64,000 nt of DNA from Terribacillus aidingensis (GCF_040703035.1 NZ_CP159996.1:2886001-2950000), one strand, 5' to 3'; counted from the stretch's first letter, positions 9,601 through 18,276 are shown. Notes: generated from the sequence alone by a model not told the origin. A program made the numbers and translations.

Positions 9601-10154
9601 TGCCCGTGAGAGCCGATGGTGTTAAACGTATCCTTTTCCGTTACCTCCCACTGCTCTGAAACGAAGACTGTGCTGCCTTCGGTCACTTCAGTGGATCGGA
9701 TGAGGCCTATATCCTTGGCTGTGTCCTGATCATTCCCGATTTCTCCAACCACATCCAGAACAGCACCATCCTGCTGGAGAGCAACTGCATCATTTCCATT
9801 GAAGTTAATGACGCTCCCGTTTGTCTGATCCGCCGCTGCAAGCAATTCTTCGCCAGCACGCGGGTTGGCAATCACATATGTAGCACCAGATTCCAATGTA
9901 CCCGATAATGTCAGGGAAGCAGTCGCTTCCGCATTGCCATTGAAATATCCTGCCAGCTCGAATTGACTTAGATCAATCGGCTCGCTTGTCGGATTATAAA
10001 GCTCAATCGCTTTATTATAAGAGCTTCCTTCTACGTATTCCGATAGAATTGGTGCCGCAGCACGTTCTGCAGCTTGTACAGAAGAGAAGCTCGGCAAAAT
10101 CCCGGAACAAATAAGTGTGACTATTGCAAAAACAGATATGATTCTTTTGCCCAT
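6603..10154 (-). CDS. Secreted multidomain nuclease / 5'-nucleotidase, YhcR-like
   Basis: A 1183-residue exported protein for salvaging extracellular nucleic acids. Residues 1-28 are a signal peptide (cleavage near VQA). Then come a lamin-tail-like beta domain (about 33-175), two OB-fold domains (about 200-395), a staphylococcal-type nuclease (about 405-555; DGDTI at 416, NADTPE at 436, YGR at 487), and a metallophosphatase/5'-nucleotidase (from about 622; NDLH at 629, HAGD at 677, GNHE at 712, later HMPA and AAHNHA) with its C-terminal substrate domain. The tail is a Pro/Glu linker (about 1125-1160) followed by an amphipathic, Trp-rich end (VWNWVKNLFWRW). B. subtilis YhcR shares the nuclease-nucleotidase order but ends in a sortase motif, which I cannot find here. 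The ATG follows GGGGGAATC. No operon partner. Confidence 0.88.
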   Translation of the reverse strand: MGKRIISVFAIVTLICSGILPSFSSVQAAERAAAPILSEYVEGSSYNKAIELYNPTSEPIDLSQFELAGYFNGNAEATASLTLSGTLESGATYVIANPRAGEELLAAADQTNGSVINFNGNDAVALQQDGAVLDVVGEIGNDQDTAKDIGLIRSTEVTEGSTVFVSEQWEVTEKDTFNTIGSHGQEQPGENPEEEPEVGTVQPIADVKGKTGETVTVEGIATADNASIGGGKLSTFLQDDTAGINIYHTDTAVFPDIKEGDLIRVTGKITSYKGLTEIEPAEDGVTIVSVGNEIPLAEEMKISQLQDETSAEPAEGKLVQVTGYIKDIPESPAGGGYNVQFINENYESVTLRIMESALDISTIEEGKWYDVTAILSQYDSYQILPRKQEDMQVAAEQPEAPHTEGTYKAIVESVTDGDTIRLQDPVLGSDRVRFVNADTPETFHSVKNELDQNQLDHGKASSDYLKTKLSAGEEITLKVGEEPTDNYGRLLAQVITDEGENMNLELVKEGLAVTYFISPIGDTDEYDIFQQAVADAKEQEKGIWNPESPLEELPFEFRARYDGGGLDKYVGNSDTKEYVVPTEWESIPVDKRIFFWTEEDAIAEGYTADGGTEPPANEDNLAVQLLGMNDLHGKIDQQYELDTNEDGTMDGTFGRMDYTAAAIKQREAENPNSLLVHAGDMIGGSSPVSALLQDEPTIEIMEAMGFDVGTIGNHELDEGTKELLRIVEGGEHPNGTPGYDGTNFATLCANCVYKDSGETILPPYSIQEVDGEKIGFIGVNTTASLGMVMPEGIQDITITDEVEAVNKATAELKEQGVKAIVVLSHMPAEQSGDSATGDAADMANAVDDEVDIIFAAHNHAVVNATVDNKLIVQASEYGKAFSDVDLEIDRETGDIVSKQAEIVWADQADYTPDSTVGAILSKYAEEVAPIMNEVVGVAANTMTGGYAVKGEIGDNALGNLLADGMNHAMNSDFAMMNGGGIRDDLLEGDITWGELFNIQPFNNTLMTFEIDGADLAPILNAQITSYGPDYSISGFAYTWDGETNQVVDIKLPDGSPIDEDEVYTLTVNNFMGTSLGDKYRPISELGRNPIMGPEDLEATVEYVRSFEMRPISYTAEGRISEVSGNTPTDPPTEPEEPPVDPEEPPTEPDQPDEDEKPNHPIVDIVKNIIGTVWNWVKNLFWRW

Positions 10155-10310
10155 CTACTTGATTCCCCCAAAATATTAGTAAGTTCGGCAAATACTGGCG
10201 AACTCCGTCATTTACCATACTAGCGGGAATGCCGTTTTCCTGATATAGGAGGATAGTTTTGATTCTGGTTAATTTTCTGTAAAGCAACCGGGGTATTTTG
10301 GGCAAAAAGG

Positions 10311-10334
10311 AAAAAAGCAGCCGAAGCTGCTTTT
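10311..10334 (-). terminator. Terminator of the amidase gene
   Basis: AAAAGCAGC / GCTGCTTTT hairpin with a T6 run on the minus strand, directly after the amidase stop codon. Confidence 0.88.
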
Positions 10335-11741
10335 CTAACGTAGTGGATAGGCGTCCATATAAGCTTTGGCTGCATGAAGCACACGGGCATCCTGAAATCG
10401 GTTGGCAGCTAGCTGCATGCCGATCGGCAAGCGCCCTTGTGATAGACCTGCTGGCAGGGAAGCTGCCGGAAGACCAGTCACATTGTAAGCATGTGTCATC
10501 ATCCAGTCTGCATCTTCCTTTACTTGCTGCCCATCAATGACAGACGGACCTAACAAATGATAGTCGAATGCTGGAACTGCCAGTGTCGGCGACAGCACCA
10601 AGTCGTAATCCTGGAGTACCGTCTGAAGCCTGTTCCAAACTGTCGAGCGATTTCTTTCGTATGCACGATAATCCGAGGCCATCAATGGCTTGCCTTTTTC
10701 GATCATATCGCGATAGGAATCTGACACCCATTCTGGATTGGTTTCAAGCAATTTGGCACTGCCTGCTGCTGAAGACGCATACCACATACTTGTAAAGAAT
10801 CCATTGAATTCATGTCTATCCATGTCAAAATTAAGATCTACTGTCTCAATAGACATTCCGAGCGACCGCCAATTATCAAATGTTGCTTCGACAACTTTCT
10901 TCACTTCTGGATCCACAGCATACATGCCGAAGTCCGGTGTATAGGCGATACGCAAACCTTGAGCTTGTTCCTCCAAATAGGAAGAGCCGATATGACTATC
11001 CAGAAGCGGCAGACTGAAAGGATCTGTTGTGGACGGACCCTGAACTGCCTCAAGGAAAAGCGCACTGTCATCTGGATGATTGGAGAGCGGTCCATGATTG
11101 ACGAACGGAGAACTTGATCCAAATACATTACCTAGATTGTTATCCATCGGAATACGGCCATATGTCGGCTTAAAGCCAAATACACCGCAAAGGCTGGCCG
11201 GAATTCGAATGGAGCCTCCTCCATCGCTTCCCTCTGCCAGCGGCACCATTCCTGCTGCAACAGCTGCAGCGGCCCCGCCGCTTGATCCGCCTGCTGTCTT
11301 GGTATGATCCCAAGGATTCACAGTCGCACCGAAAACCATATTATCCGTCGTACCTTTATGACCAAATTCAGGCGTGTTCGTCTTGCCCATGATCAGAGCA
11401 CCCGCTTGGCGCAGACGCTTGACGATCGTAGCGTCCCGATCAGCAATATGATTCCTATAAGCCGGTGAACCAAACGTGGTACGCATACCTTTTACCGGAG
11501 TAAGATCTTTGATCCCGACTGGAATACCATGCAAGAGCCCTGTCTCTTCGCCGCGCATCACTGCCGCTTCTGCCTCTTTCGCCTCCGCAAGCAGCTCATC
11601 ATTCATGGTAACGAACGCATTAATCTCGCCGTTTTTACGCTCTGTCTGATCCAAATAATAAGAAGCAACCTCAACTGGTGAGATTTCCTTATCTTTGATA
11701 GCCGTCACTAATTCGCGTACTGTTTTGCCTTCCACTGTCAT
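10335..11741 (-). CDS. Amidase signature family enzyme
   Basis: A 468-residue hydrolase of the amidase signature family, the fold shared by GatA and aliphatic or aryl amidases. The Ser-cisSer-Lys triad is intact: Lys78 in GIPVGIKDL, Ser153 in TAGGSSGG, Ser177 in [12 protein letters not shown]. No gatB or gatC lies nearby, and the protein lacks GatA context, so a stand-alone amidase acting on small amides is more likely than tRNA-Gln formation. The start at 11741 has AAGGGGCG ahead. It lies downstream of, and in the same direction as, the YuiF-type transporter gene, 56 bp away, so transporter and amidase may share a transcript. Substrate unknown. Confidence 0.88.
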   Translation of the reverse strand: MTVEGKTVRELVTAIKDKEISPVEVASYYLDQTERKNGEINAFVTMNDELLAEAKEAEAAVMRGEETGLLHGIPVGIKDLTPVKGMRTTFGSPAYRNHIADRDATIVKRLRQAGALIMGKTNTPEFGHKGTTDNMVFGATVNPWDHTKTAGGSSGGAAAAVAAGMVPLAEGSDGGGSIRIPASLCGVFGFKPTYGRIPMDNNLGNVFGSSSPFVNHGPLSNHPDDSALFLEAVQGPSTTDPFSLPLLDSHIGSSYLEEQAQGLRIAYTPDFGMYAVDPEVKKVVEATFDNWRSLGMSIETVDLNFDMDRHEFNGFFTSMWYASSAAGSAKLLETNPEWVSDSYRDMIEKGKPLMASDYRAYERNRSTVWNRLQTVLQDYDLVLSPTLAVPAFDYHLLGPSVIDGQQVKEDADWMMTHAYNVTGLPAASLPAGLSQGRLPIGMQLAANRFQDARVLHAAKAYMDAYPLR

Positions 11742-11797
11742 CGCCCCTTTTTATCCTCTACACGTATCATAACGCTAGCATGTCCAGCGTTCAACCA

Positions 11798-13123
11798 TCA
11801 GAGGATCATTGCAGCAACCCAGCCGAAGACGATGACAGGCAGGTTGTAGTGGAGGAACGTCGGGACGACTGTATCCCACATATGGTCATGCTGTCCATCC
11901 GCATTCAGACCCGACGTTGGTCCGAGCGTACTGTCAGAGGCAGGTGAACCAGCGTCACCAAGGGCACCTGCTGTACCAACAAGTGCAATGATCGCCATCG
12001 GACTGAAGCCTAGTTCGATTGCCAAAGGTACAAAGATCGTTGCGATGACTGGCACTGTTGAGAATGAAGACCCAATTCCCATAGTTACAAGCAAGCCAAC
12101 AACTAGCATCATCAATGCACCAAGAGCCTGGCTGCCATGAATTGCTTTTGCTGCAGTTTCGACCAGCGATTCAACATCTCCAGTAGCACCAATTACGCTG
12201 GAGAAACCGGAAGCGGAGATCATTACGAATCCAATAAAAGCCATCAGGCGCATGCCGTTGGTCAAGATTGTATCCGCTTCTTTCCATTTGAGTGTTCTTG
12301 TAACATAGAGCACGATAATACCGGCCAAAGCACCGAATACCATGGAGTCAGTCCAAATCTGAACGGCTAGTGCTGCAACAATGGATAAAATGGAAAAGAT
12401 TAAGGTAGAACGTTTCAGATTCACATTCTCTTCTTTCACTTCATCTGGGACTGGCAGTTCGACAGTTTGATACTGTCTTGGTTTTCGATAAGAAAATAGT
12501 GCAATAATCAGACCTGCCACCATTCCCAAGGATGGAATAAGCATTGCAGTCGGGATTTGATCCGGATTCACTTCCATACCACTGGCTGTCATATTCGTTG
12601 CTACGATTTCATGAAAAATCTGACCATAGCCTGCTGGCAGAAGCATGTATGGCGTTACCAAACCAAATGTCAAAATGGTAGCCGTCAAGCGGCGGTCAAT
12701 TTGCAATTCATTCATGATCTTCAAAAGCGGCGGAATCAATAATGGGATAAAAGCGATATGCACCGGTATGACATTTTGTGAAAAGCAAGCCATGATCAAG
12801 ATCAAGATAAGAATAAGTGCACGTGTACGCTTCTTAGCGTAAGCTGTGTCTTTCTTTCCACTAATGGAAATGATGCCTCTCACCATCGCCTCCGGAAGAC
12901 CTGTGCTAGCAATTGCCACAGCAAATCCACCGAGCATTGCATAGCTTAAGGCGACATTTGCGCCTCCTCCTACACCATCTGTGAACGCACTAAGCGTTCC
13001 ATCTATTCCAAGCCCTCCGACTAATCCGCCGATAAGAGATCCTAATATCAAAGAAAAAACGACATTGATTCGCAGTAAACTGAGGACCAGCACTGCGATA
13101 ACTGCTAAAACAACTGCGTTCAC
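11798..13123 (-). CDS. yuiF: YuiF-type transporter, NhaC superfamily
   Basis: A polytopic membrane protein of about 441 residues and roughly 11-12 hydrophobic segments. It matches the YuiF group, a branch of the ion-transporter superfamily annotated as probable histidine or other amino-acid transporters; motifs such as LSYAMLGGFAVAIA, SQNVIPVHIAFIPLLIPPLL and ALGDAGSPASDSTLGPTSGL are characteristic. I place the start at a GTG (13123), since GGAGG lies 8 nt before it; the ATG at 13138 overlaps that ribosome-binding site. The amidase gene follows on the same strand. Transported substrate cannot be read from the sequence. Confidence 0.8.
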   Translation of the reverse strand: MNAVVLAVIAVLVLSLLRINVVFSLILGSLIGGLVGGLGIDGTLSAFTDGVGGGANVALSYAMLGGFAVAIASTGLPEAMVRGIISISGKKDTAYAKKRTRALILILILIMACFSQNVIPVHIAFIPLLIPPLLKIMNELQIDRRLTATILTFGLVTPYMLLPAGYGQIFHEIVATNMTASGMEVNPDQIPTAMLIPSLGMVAGLIIALFSYRKPRQYQTVELPVPDEVKEENVNLKRSTLIFSILSIVAALAVQIWTDSMVFGALAGIIVLYVTRTLKWKEADTILTNGMRLMAFIGFVMISASGFSSVIGATGDVESLVETAAKAIHGSQALGALMMLVVGLLVTMGIGSSFSTVPVIATIFVPLAIELGFSPMAIIALVGTAGALGDAGSPASDSTLGPTSGLNADGQHDHMWDTVVPTFLHYNLPVIVFGWVAAMIL

Positions 13124-13230
13124 TTCAAATTCCTCCATCACTTTATTATGGTAAAGTATTAAAGTACAATAACAGATAATCCAACTTTTTGTCAATGAAT
13201 TTAGGATAAATCGGAATATTCACACCATAA

Positions 13231-13256
13231 GAAAAACCAGCATTTCTGCTGGTTTC
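13231..13256 (-). terminator. Terminator after adenine deaminase
   Basis: AAACCAGCA / TGCTGGTTT hairpin with a T5 run on the minus strand. Confidence 0.75.
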
Positions 13257-13263
13257 CCTCTAT

Positions 13264-15057
13264 TTAATCAGATATAACCACATCAATCAGCTCGAATGTG
13301 GTGACATCTGCAAGACCTCGGTTTGTTACGCGAATTTCTGGAATAACCGCCAAAGCAATCAAGGAGAATGTCATAATCGGATCCGTTATGCTGCACCCGA
13401 GGTTTTCCCAGGCTTTCACCAGACTACTTACTTGTTCAACGACTGTTTCCAATGGCTGATCGGACATCAGTCCGGCAATCGGCATCGGTAATTCTGCTAA
13501 AACTTCGCCATCCCGTACAGCAACAAGCCCGCCGCCGATTTCTGCCAGTCGGTTTGCAGCGATGGCCATATCCTCTCGATTTACGCCCATGACAAGCAGA
13601 TTATGACTATCATGTGCCACCGTCGAAGCTACTGCTCCATGCTGGAACTGGAAGCCGTGGACAAATACATTGGATATTTGGCCGGTTCCTTTATGCCGCT
13701 CGATACATGCTAAATGGATGATGTCCTGTTCCTTATCGATCTGTACAGCCCCATCCTGCACCTGTAAGATGGCTGTCATCTTCTCTGTTCGCGCACTTCC
13801 TTCAATTGCTCTGACGACATTTACTTTTACGTCACCGTCTGAGCGATCTGTATGGTGAAGAAAATCGTCGGCTTTCATTTCACGCGCTAGATGAACGGAG
13901 CTTCGCACAGCATCCGGATATGTGTATGTAGGGAATGCTTGCTGCAGCTCACCATTTTCAAATTGGATGCTTCCATCCGCAATAACAGTAGCTGCTTCCA
14001 TCTGCTGCAAATCCTCTATTAGAAGCAAATCCGCAAATTTACCAGCACTGATGCTGCCAATATCATTTTCCATATGGAAATATCGAGCCGAGTTGATCGT
14101 AGCCAGCTGGATTGCTGTCACAGGATCAAGCCCTTCCTCAATCGCTCGGCGGACAACGTGGTTCATATGTCCTTTTGTAATCAATGTTTCCGGATAAACG
14201 TCATCCGTCACCAGCGAAATATTGCGTGTGTCGACATTATACTCCGTGATTACCTTGATTACTTCCTTCACGTCACGCCAAGCTGAACCTTCGCGAATCT
14301 GCACGTGCAACCCTGCACGAAGCTTAGCCAATGCATCTTCTTTGGCAATTGTTTCATGATCGGATGTAACACCTGCTGCAATATATGCTTGCAGCGCATA
14401 CGGATCCTCTGAAGGGAAATGGCCGGTAACTGTCTTCCCTGCTTTGATTGTCTCCGCTATTTCGCCATGCATTTTGCTATCTCCATAAACGACACCAGGG
14501 AAGTTCATTACTTCTCCCAGTCCTTGGACATTCTCCCACGTAAGTCCTTCCTGTATATCTGCTACAGAGAGGCTTGCTCCTGCATCTTCCAAATCATCTG
14601 TTGCCGGTACACATGACGGGAACGTCGTATACACTTTCAATGGCAGCTGCTGCCCTTCCTCGTGCATGTAACGAACACCTTCAATACCGAACACGTTCGC
14701 AATTTCATGAGGGTCCATGAATACAGTAGTTGTACCTTTTGCAAGTGCTGCCTTGGAAAATTCCGTCACGGAAAGCATCGTACTTTCCACATGCATATGA
14801 CCGTCGATCAGCCCTGGTACTAGGTATTGTCCATTTGCTTCTATCACTTTTGTGTCAGGTCCTTCATGCTCTTTCAATGCTTTTCCGACCAGTGCTATCC
14901 GGTCGCCTGATACGACAACATCGGTATGCTCCAGCAGTTCTCCTGTGAATACGTTGACTAGCACACCATCTCGGATAATCAAATCAGCGGGACGCTTTCC
15001 TAATGCAACCTCACCTAATCGTTTTGCTGCTTCATATAATTTCGTTCTTTTTCCCAC
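13264..15057 (-). CDS. adeC: Adenine deaminase
   Basis: Deaminates adenine to hypoxanthine in the cytoplasm, a purine salvage step. The amidohydrolase architecture is clear in about 597 residues: an N-terminal beta domain, the metal motif LIDGHMHVESTML, DPHEIANVFG, and the C-terminal domain with HDSHNLLVMG that typifies adenine deaminases. The start is a GTG at 15057, since AGGAG sits 9 nt ahead of it; the TTG at 15066 directly abuts the AGGAG and is unlikely. A hairpin with a T-run in the 5' leader suggests attenuation. The paralog YerA has a similar layout, so the symbol is slightly uncertain. Confidence 0.88.
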   Translation of the reverse strand: MGKRTKLYEAAKRLGEVALGKRPADLIIRDGVLVNVFTGELLEHTDVVVSGDRIALVGKALKEHEGPDTKVIEANGQYLVPGLIDGHMHVESTMLSVTEFSKAALAKGTTTVFMDPHEIANVFGIEGVRYMHEEGQQLPLKVYTTFPSCVPATDDLEDAGASLSVADIQEGLTWENVQGLGEVMNFPGVVYGDSKMHGEIAETIKAGKTVTGHFPSEDPYALQAYIAAGVTSDHETIAKEDALAKLRAGLHVQIREGSAWRDVKEVIKVITEYNVDTRNISLVTDDVYPETLITKGHMNHVVRRAIEEGLDPVTAIQLATINSARYFHMENDIGSISAGKFADLLLIEDLQQMEAATVIADGSIQFENGELQQAFPTYTYPDAVRSSVHLAREMKADDFLHHTDRSDGDVKVNVVRAIEGSARTEKMTAILQVQDGAVQIDKEQDIIHLACIERHKGTGQISNVFVHGFQFQHGAVASTVAHDSHNLLVMGVNREDMAIAANRLAEIGGGLVAVRDGEVLAELPMPIAGLMSDQPLETVVEQVSSLVKAWENLGCSITDPIMTFSLIALAVIPEIRVTNRGLADVTTFELIDVVISD

Positions 15058-15103
15058 TGTGTTCAACTCCTATTATCCTTATACGTTATGCCCATAAACG
15101 TGT

Positions 15104-15140
15104 AAAAAATTCCCGGCACCGTGGAACTCAAGCTCGGGAA
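15104..15140 (-). promoter_or_regulatory. Leader hairpin-terminator upstream of adeC
   Basis: On the minus strand TTCCCGAGC ... GCCGGGAA forms a stem followed by TTTTTT, 45 bp before the adeC start. A likely -35 (TTGACG, 15197-15202) lies upstream, so the terminator would sit in the leader and act as an attenuator. No purine riboswitch core fits in the short leader. Confidence 0.6.
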
Positions 15141-15214
15141 ACGCTCTTTCTTATACGCATTTATTTCTATTTATAGAATCATACTTCCGCTGCTTGCGTC
15201 AACCCCGACATACG

Positions 15215-15239
15215 AAAAAACCGCCCTGTCAGGCGGTTT
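15215..15239 (-). terminator. Terminator of the dioxygenase gene
   Basis: AAACCGCC / GGCGGTTT hairpin with a T6 run on the minus strand, 8 bp after the stop codon. Confidence 0.9.
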
Positions 15240-15246
15240 CCAGCTG

Positions 15247-16215
15247 TTATTTCTTTCTCGTATCAAGCGGTGTCAGCCTAGCTTCAATACTCTCCCGCTC
15301 ACCTTCGAGAAACGGCGGCAGCGCCAGTGTCTCACCTAAAGCATTCGGATCTTCATCCGTTGCAAATCCAGGTCCGTCTGTGGCAAGCTCAAACAAAATA
15401 CCATTCGGCTCCCGGAAATAAAGAGATTGGAAATAATAACGGTCCACCAGTCCTGAATTCGGCAAGTGAGCAGCATATAGGATTTTCTTCGCGCGCTCCA
15501 ATTCGTCCCTGTCTTTCACCCGGAAAGCTACATGGTGCACACTTCCGCGGCCAGGACGCTCCCGCTGTAATTCAGGTACAACTTCTACCATTATTTCAGC
15601 GCCTGTGCCGCCTTGGCCAACCTCATATATATGCAAATTCGTTCCATCAGCAAGCTGTGCCTCTGTTTTCTTACGGAACCCCATTAGTTCTACTAAGACA
15701 CGTTCTGTCGGTGCAAGCTCCGGCACAGTCAGCTTTACCGGCCCAAGACCAACGATAGCAAACTCCGCCGGTACATCGGCATCTTCCCAAGGAACTCCTG
15801 CAGGGACACCTTCGTTCTGTTCATCCGAAACAAGCATGAGCCGCTGCTTTTCCGGATCCTCGAAGAAGAGAACTCTTCGTCCTTGCAGTTCCACTTCTTG
15901 TGACTGAATATTATATCCTTCTAAACGATCAGCCCAATAACGAATTGCTTCATCTGATGCGACACGCAAGGATGTAAGGGAAATACTGTTATTCCCCGTA
16001 TACGTCCGGCCAGCACGATGAATTTCGAAAAAAGTTAGATCTGTTCCCGGACTGCCAAGCTTGTCAGCATAGAAAAGGTGATACATCGACGTATCATCCT
16101 GGTTGACTGTCTTTTTGACAAGGCGCATTCCCATCACTTTTGTATAAAAATCATAGTTATTCGCTGCGTTTGCTGTTATGGCTGAAACGTGGTGAATACC
16201 GTGAAGTTCCATCAT
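15247..16215 (-). CDS. Ring-cleaving dioxygenase of the VOC superfamily (MhqA/MhqO type)
   Basis: A 322-residue cytoplasmic enzyme with two vicinal-oxygen-chelate modules. The first begins GIHHVSAITANAANNYDFYTKVMGM and the second carries SVHHVAFRVKD and GILFELATDGPGF; the two histidines and the glutamate are the expected metal ligands. B. subtilis MhqA, MhqE and MhqO are close in design and respond to quinones and catechols through MhqR. No MhqR-like gene is present here. The start has AGGGGGCG ahead and a second in-frame ATG follows at once. Its promoter region is shared with the divergent phosphatase gene. Function as a hydroquinone/catechol detoxifying enzyme is inferred from family. Confidence 0.83.
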   Translation of the reverse strand: MMELHGIHHVSAITANAANNYDFYTKVMGMRLVKKTVNQDDTSMYHLFYADKLGSPGTDLTFFEIHRAGRTYTGNNSISLTSLRVASDEAIRYWADRLEGYNIQSQEVELQGRRVLFFEDPEKQRLMLVSDEQNEGVPAGVPWEDADVPAEFAIVGLGPVKLTVPELAPTERVLVELMGFRKKTEAQLADGTNLHIYEVGQGGTGAEIMVEVVPELQRERPGRGSVHHVAFRVKDRDELERAKKILYAAHLPNSGLVDRYYFQSLYFREPNGILFELATDGPGFATDEDPNALGETLALPPFLEGERESIEARLTPLDTRKK

Positions 16216-16332
16216 CTGCTTCGCCCCCTAAACGTACAATGTATTAGTTACTTACAAAATGTAACCTACTTCAAATAAAAATGCAAATGCTCCCTCTCTT
16301 TATTGATAGAATTAAAGTGAAGGAGGACAATT

Positions 16333-16881
16333 ATGCTGACAACTCTTTATGTTGTGCGTCATGCGCATACTATTTATACACCCGATGAACGGAACCGGAC
16401 ATTATCCGAGAAAGGATATCGTGATGCGAGGATAGTTCAGAAGCTTTTAGCAGCCGAACAAGTAGACACCTATATCTCCAGCCCCTATCGACGTGCTTGG
16501 GAAACGATTGTGCGTAATGCTTCCGCTGCTGTGCTGGATGAAAGACTGCGAGAGCGGCAAGTAGCCACTGCACCGGTTGAAGACTTCCAAGGAGCTATGG
16601 ACCGTTTATGGTCACAGGAAGAATATCTGTTTCCGGGCGGTGAATCGAATAGGAGTGCTAGAGCAAGAGGCGTGAATGCCTTTCAGGATATACTCGCTGC
16701 TTATCCTGGTAAACGGGTCGCCATCGGAACGCACGGTAATCTGATGGTGCTGACAATGGGGCATTACGACACCCGGTTCGATTATGAATTCTGGAAACAG
16801 CTGAAGATGCCTGCTATCTGGAAGCTAACCTTCGATGACCACCAATACATACAGGCTGAGCCTTTATCTATACAAAAATAG
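16333..16881 (+). CDS. Histidine phosphatase family protein (phosphoglycerate mutase-like)
   Basis: A 182-residue enzyme of the histidine phosphatase superfamily. Arg9-His10 in VVRHAHT is the phospho-accepting motif (His-Ala replaces the common His-Gly), and THGNL near residue 136 supplies the second catalytic histidine. SSPYRRAWET provides another phosphate-binding arginine. The size suits small-molecule phosphatases rather than glycolytic mutase. The ATG follows GAAGGAGGAC. It stands alone and ends in a bidirectional terminator. Substrate unknown. Confidence 0.85.
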   Translation: MLTTLYVVRHAHTIYTPDERNRTLSEKGYRDARIVQKLLAAEQVDTYISSPYRRAWETIVRNASAAVLDERLRERQVATAPVEDFQGAMDRLWSQEEYLFPGGESNRSARARGVNAFQDILAAYPGKRVAIGTHGNLMVLTMGHYDTRFDYEFWKQLKMPAIWKLTFDDHQYIQAEPLSIQK

Positions 16882-16905
16882 CGGACATCATCTGTCCGCT
16901 ATTTT
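16875..16905. terminator. Bidirectional terminator
   Basis: 13-bp inverted repeat AAAATAGCGGACA / TGTCCGCTATTTT overlapping the ends of the converging phosphatase and GNAT genes. Confidence 0.9.
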
Positions 16906-17397
16906 CCATCCGTATGCAATTTCAGGGTAAGAGACCCCTTCAATCTGAAGCTTGTCTTCAGCGATTTTCACTCCGCCTAAGCTTTCATAGAAATGCCTGG
17001 CATCATTTCCGACGAGCATCCATGCCACCACGCCTGTTAACCCGTCGGTGGCAAGCCGATTTTCCAAAGATCGCATAAGCATCTTTCCGATCCCACGATT
17101 CTTATTGGCAGGATCAAGATAAACTGCGTATACCTCGCCATCGTAATCTGGATGTATATTATCCCGGCATCTGCCTCCGCTGATAAAGCCGACAACCGTC
17201 TCACCTTCTTCTGCAACAAGCAGTAAGGATCCGGACCCCAGCACCCTTTCAAACCGAGCTGCTCTTTCTTCCGGTCGAATGGCAGTTAGATAATCAGCAG
17301 GCAATATATCCTGATAGGCAAATTGCCAGCCAAGCATACTAATTTCTCCGATCCTATTACAGTCAGCTTTTCTTGCTTCACGTATGGTAACTGTCAT
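16888..17397 (-). CDS. GNAT-family N-acetyltransferase
   Basis: A 169-residue acetyl-CoA-dependent acetyltransferase. The core motif A is DPANKNRGIGKMLMRSLE (about residues 93-110), where the R-G-I-G loop grips the pyrophosphate of CoA; VYAVYLDP just before it is the beta-4 strand. The ATG follows AAGGGGGATC. It starts 19 bp after the end of the Fe/2-oxoglutarate dioxygenase gene and reads the same way, so the two are probably co-transcribed and may act on one amino-acid-like compound in sequence. Acceptor substrate unknown. Confidence 0.85.
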   Translation of the reverse strand: MTVTIREARKADCNRIGEISMLGWQFAYQDILPADYLTAIRPEERAARFERVLGSGSLLLVAEEGETVVGFISGGRCRDNIHPDYDGEVYAVYLDPANKNRGIGKMLMRSLENRLATDGLTGVVAWMLVGNDARHFYESLGGVKIAEDKLQIEGVSYPEIAYGWKIADR

Positions 17398-17416
17398 CCT
17401 GATCCCCCTTTTTAGA

Positions 17417-18169
17417 TTAAGCTAATACAGTCGGCTGAAAATCAATCAATAAGACAGCTCGTACACCTGGGCGATCTGCTTCCCCTTTTTGGATTGGGCT
17501 GACATAGTGACTAACCGCCTCATCATGTACTCCGTAGGATTCCAACGGCTTATGGATTTCAAAGCTTTCGTGGAATTGACTGGAGTCCGCGTCTTTAGGC
17601 AGCTTTCCGGCACAAGCAGGAGTCGCAATGATATTAAGCCCTCCAACGACATTATCCCGCTTGATAAGATGGGCAAATGTGAATGGTTCGCCATCCTGAT
17701 GAATCAGATTCGGCGAAGATACGCCCTCTTGTCCCTCTTCTGCCACTTCCAGCTTCACAAAGTGAATGCCCGCATGAACCGGTAAAATCAAATCCTCTTT
17801 ACGCCAGAAAGTTTCGTGATAATCATGCATGATGATTTTCTGTAGTAATTTGTTTTCCAGGATATGATCCGGTAGGGACGGGAATTCACGGTAAGAATCC
17901 ACATACTCCGGATTGAAGCGTCCCTGGAAATACTGCGCCATGCTTCCGTTTTCCCGTTCGATACCCGGCAGCCATTCCAATCGGTCATCCTTGTCGAAGA
18001 TGATCGCCCGTGAATAGCGACGGTAACGATTTAAATCAAGCGCATAGCTATCTGCGGGCAATGTATCGAAAACAGCCTGTATTTCAGCTAAATCCTGTTC
18101 CATCCCCTCATATGCCAGATCCTTTTGTAAATCATATATGCTGTATCCTTGTTTCTCTAATGCATTCAT
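17417..18169 (-). CDS. Fe(II)/2-oxoglutarate dioxygenase, isoleucine-hydroxylase-like
   Basis: A 250-residue non-heme iron enzyme resembling the family that includes the isoleucine 4-hydroxylase of Bacillus thuringiensis. The facial triad is visible as His157-x-Asp159 in NLIHQDGEPFTFAHL and His221 in SHYVSPI; Arg237 in GVRAVLLIDF is placed to bind 2-oxoglutarate. The N-terminal YRRYSRAII stretch also fits that family. A free amino acid or a related small acid is the likely substrate, hydroxylated with release of succinate and CO2. The GNAT gene follows 19 bp downstream, hinting at modification of the product. Family call is good; the substrate is a guess. Confidence 0.75.
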   Translation of the reverse strand: MNALEKQGYSIYDLQKDLAYEGMEQDLAEIQAVFDTLPADSYALDLNRYRRYSRAIIFDKDDRLEWLPGIERENGSMAQYFQGRFNPEYVDSYREFPSLPDHILENKLLQKIIMHDYHETFWRKEDLILPVHAGIHFVKLEVAEEGQEGVSSPNLIHQDGEPFTFAHLIKRDNVVGGLNIIATPACAGKLPKDADSSQFHESFEIHKPLESYGVHDEAVSHYVSPIQKGEADRPGVRAVLLIDFQPTVLA

Positions 18170-18276
18170 GCTTAAACCTCCACAAAACTATAATCTTTCT
18201 CTATCATAATACATGCAGAGATAAAGGAACATGCTTTCGTTTGCGATTTTGTGACATTTGAAAAGGAGTGGACCAT

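Noticed and set aside
16247..16265. GTTAC-N9-GTAAC repeat in the gap between the ring-cleaving dioxygenase and phosphatase genes as a quinone-sensor operator
   Set aside because: Arms are only 5 bp and do not match the MhqR pattern; too weak to call.
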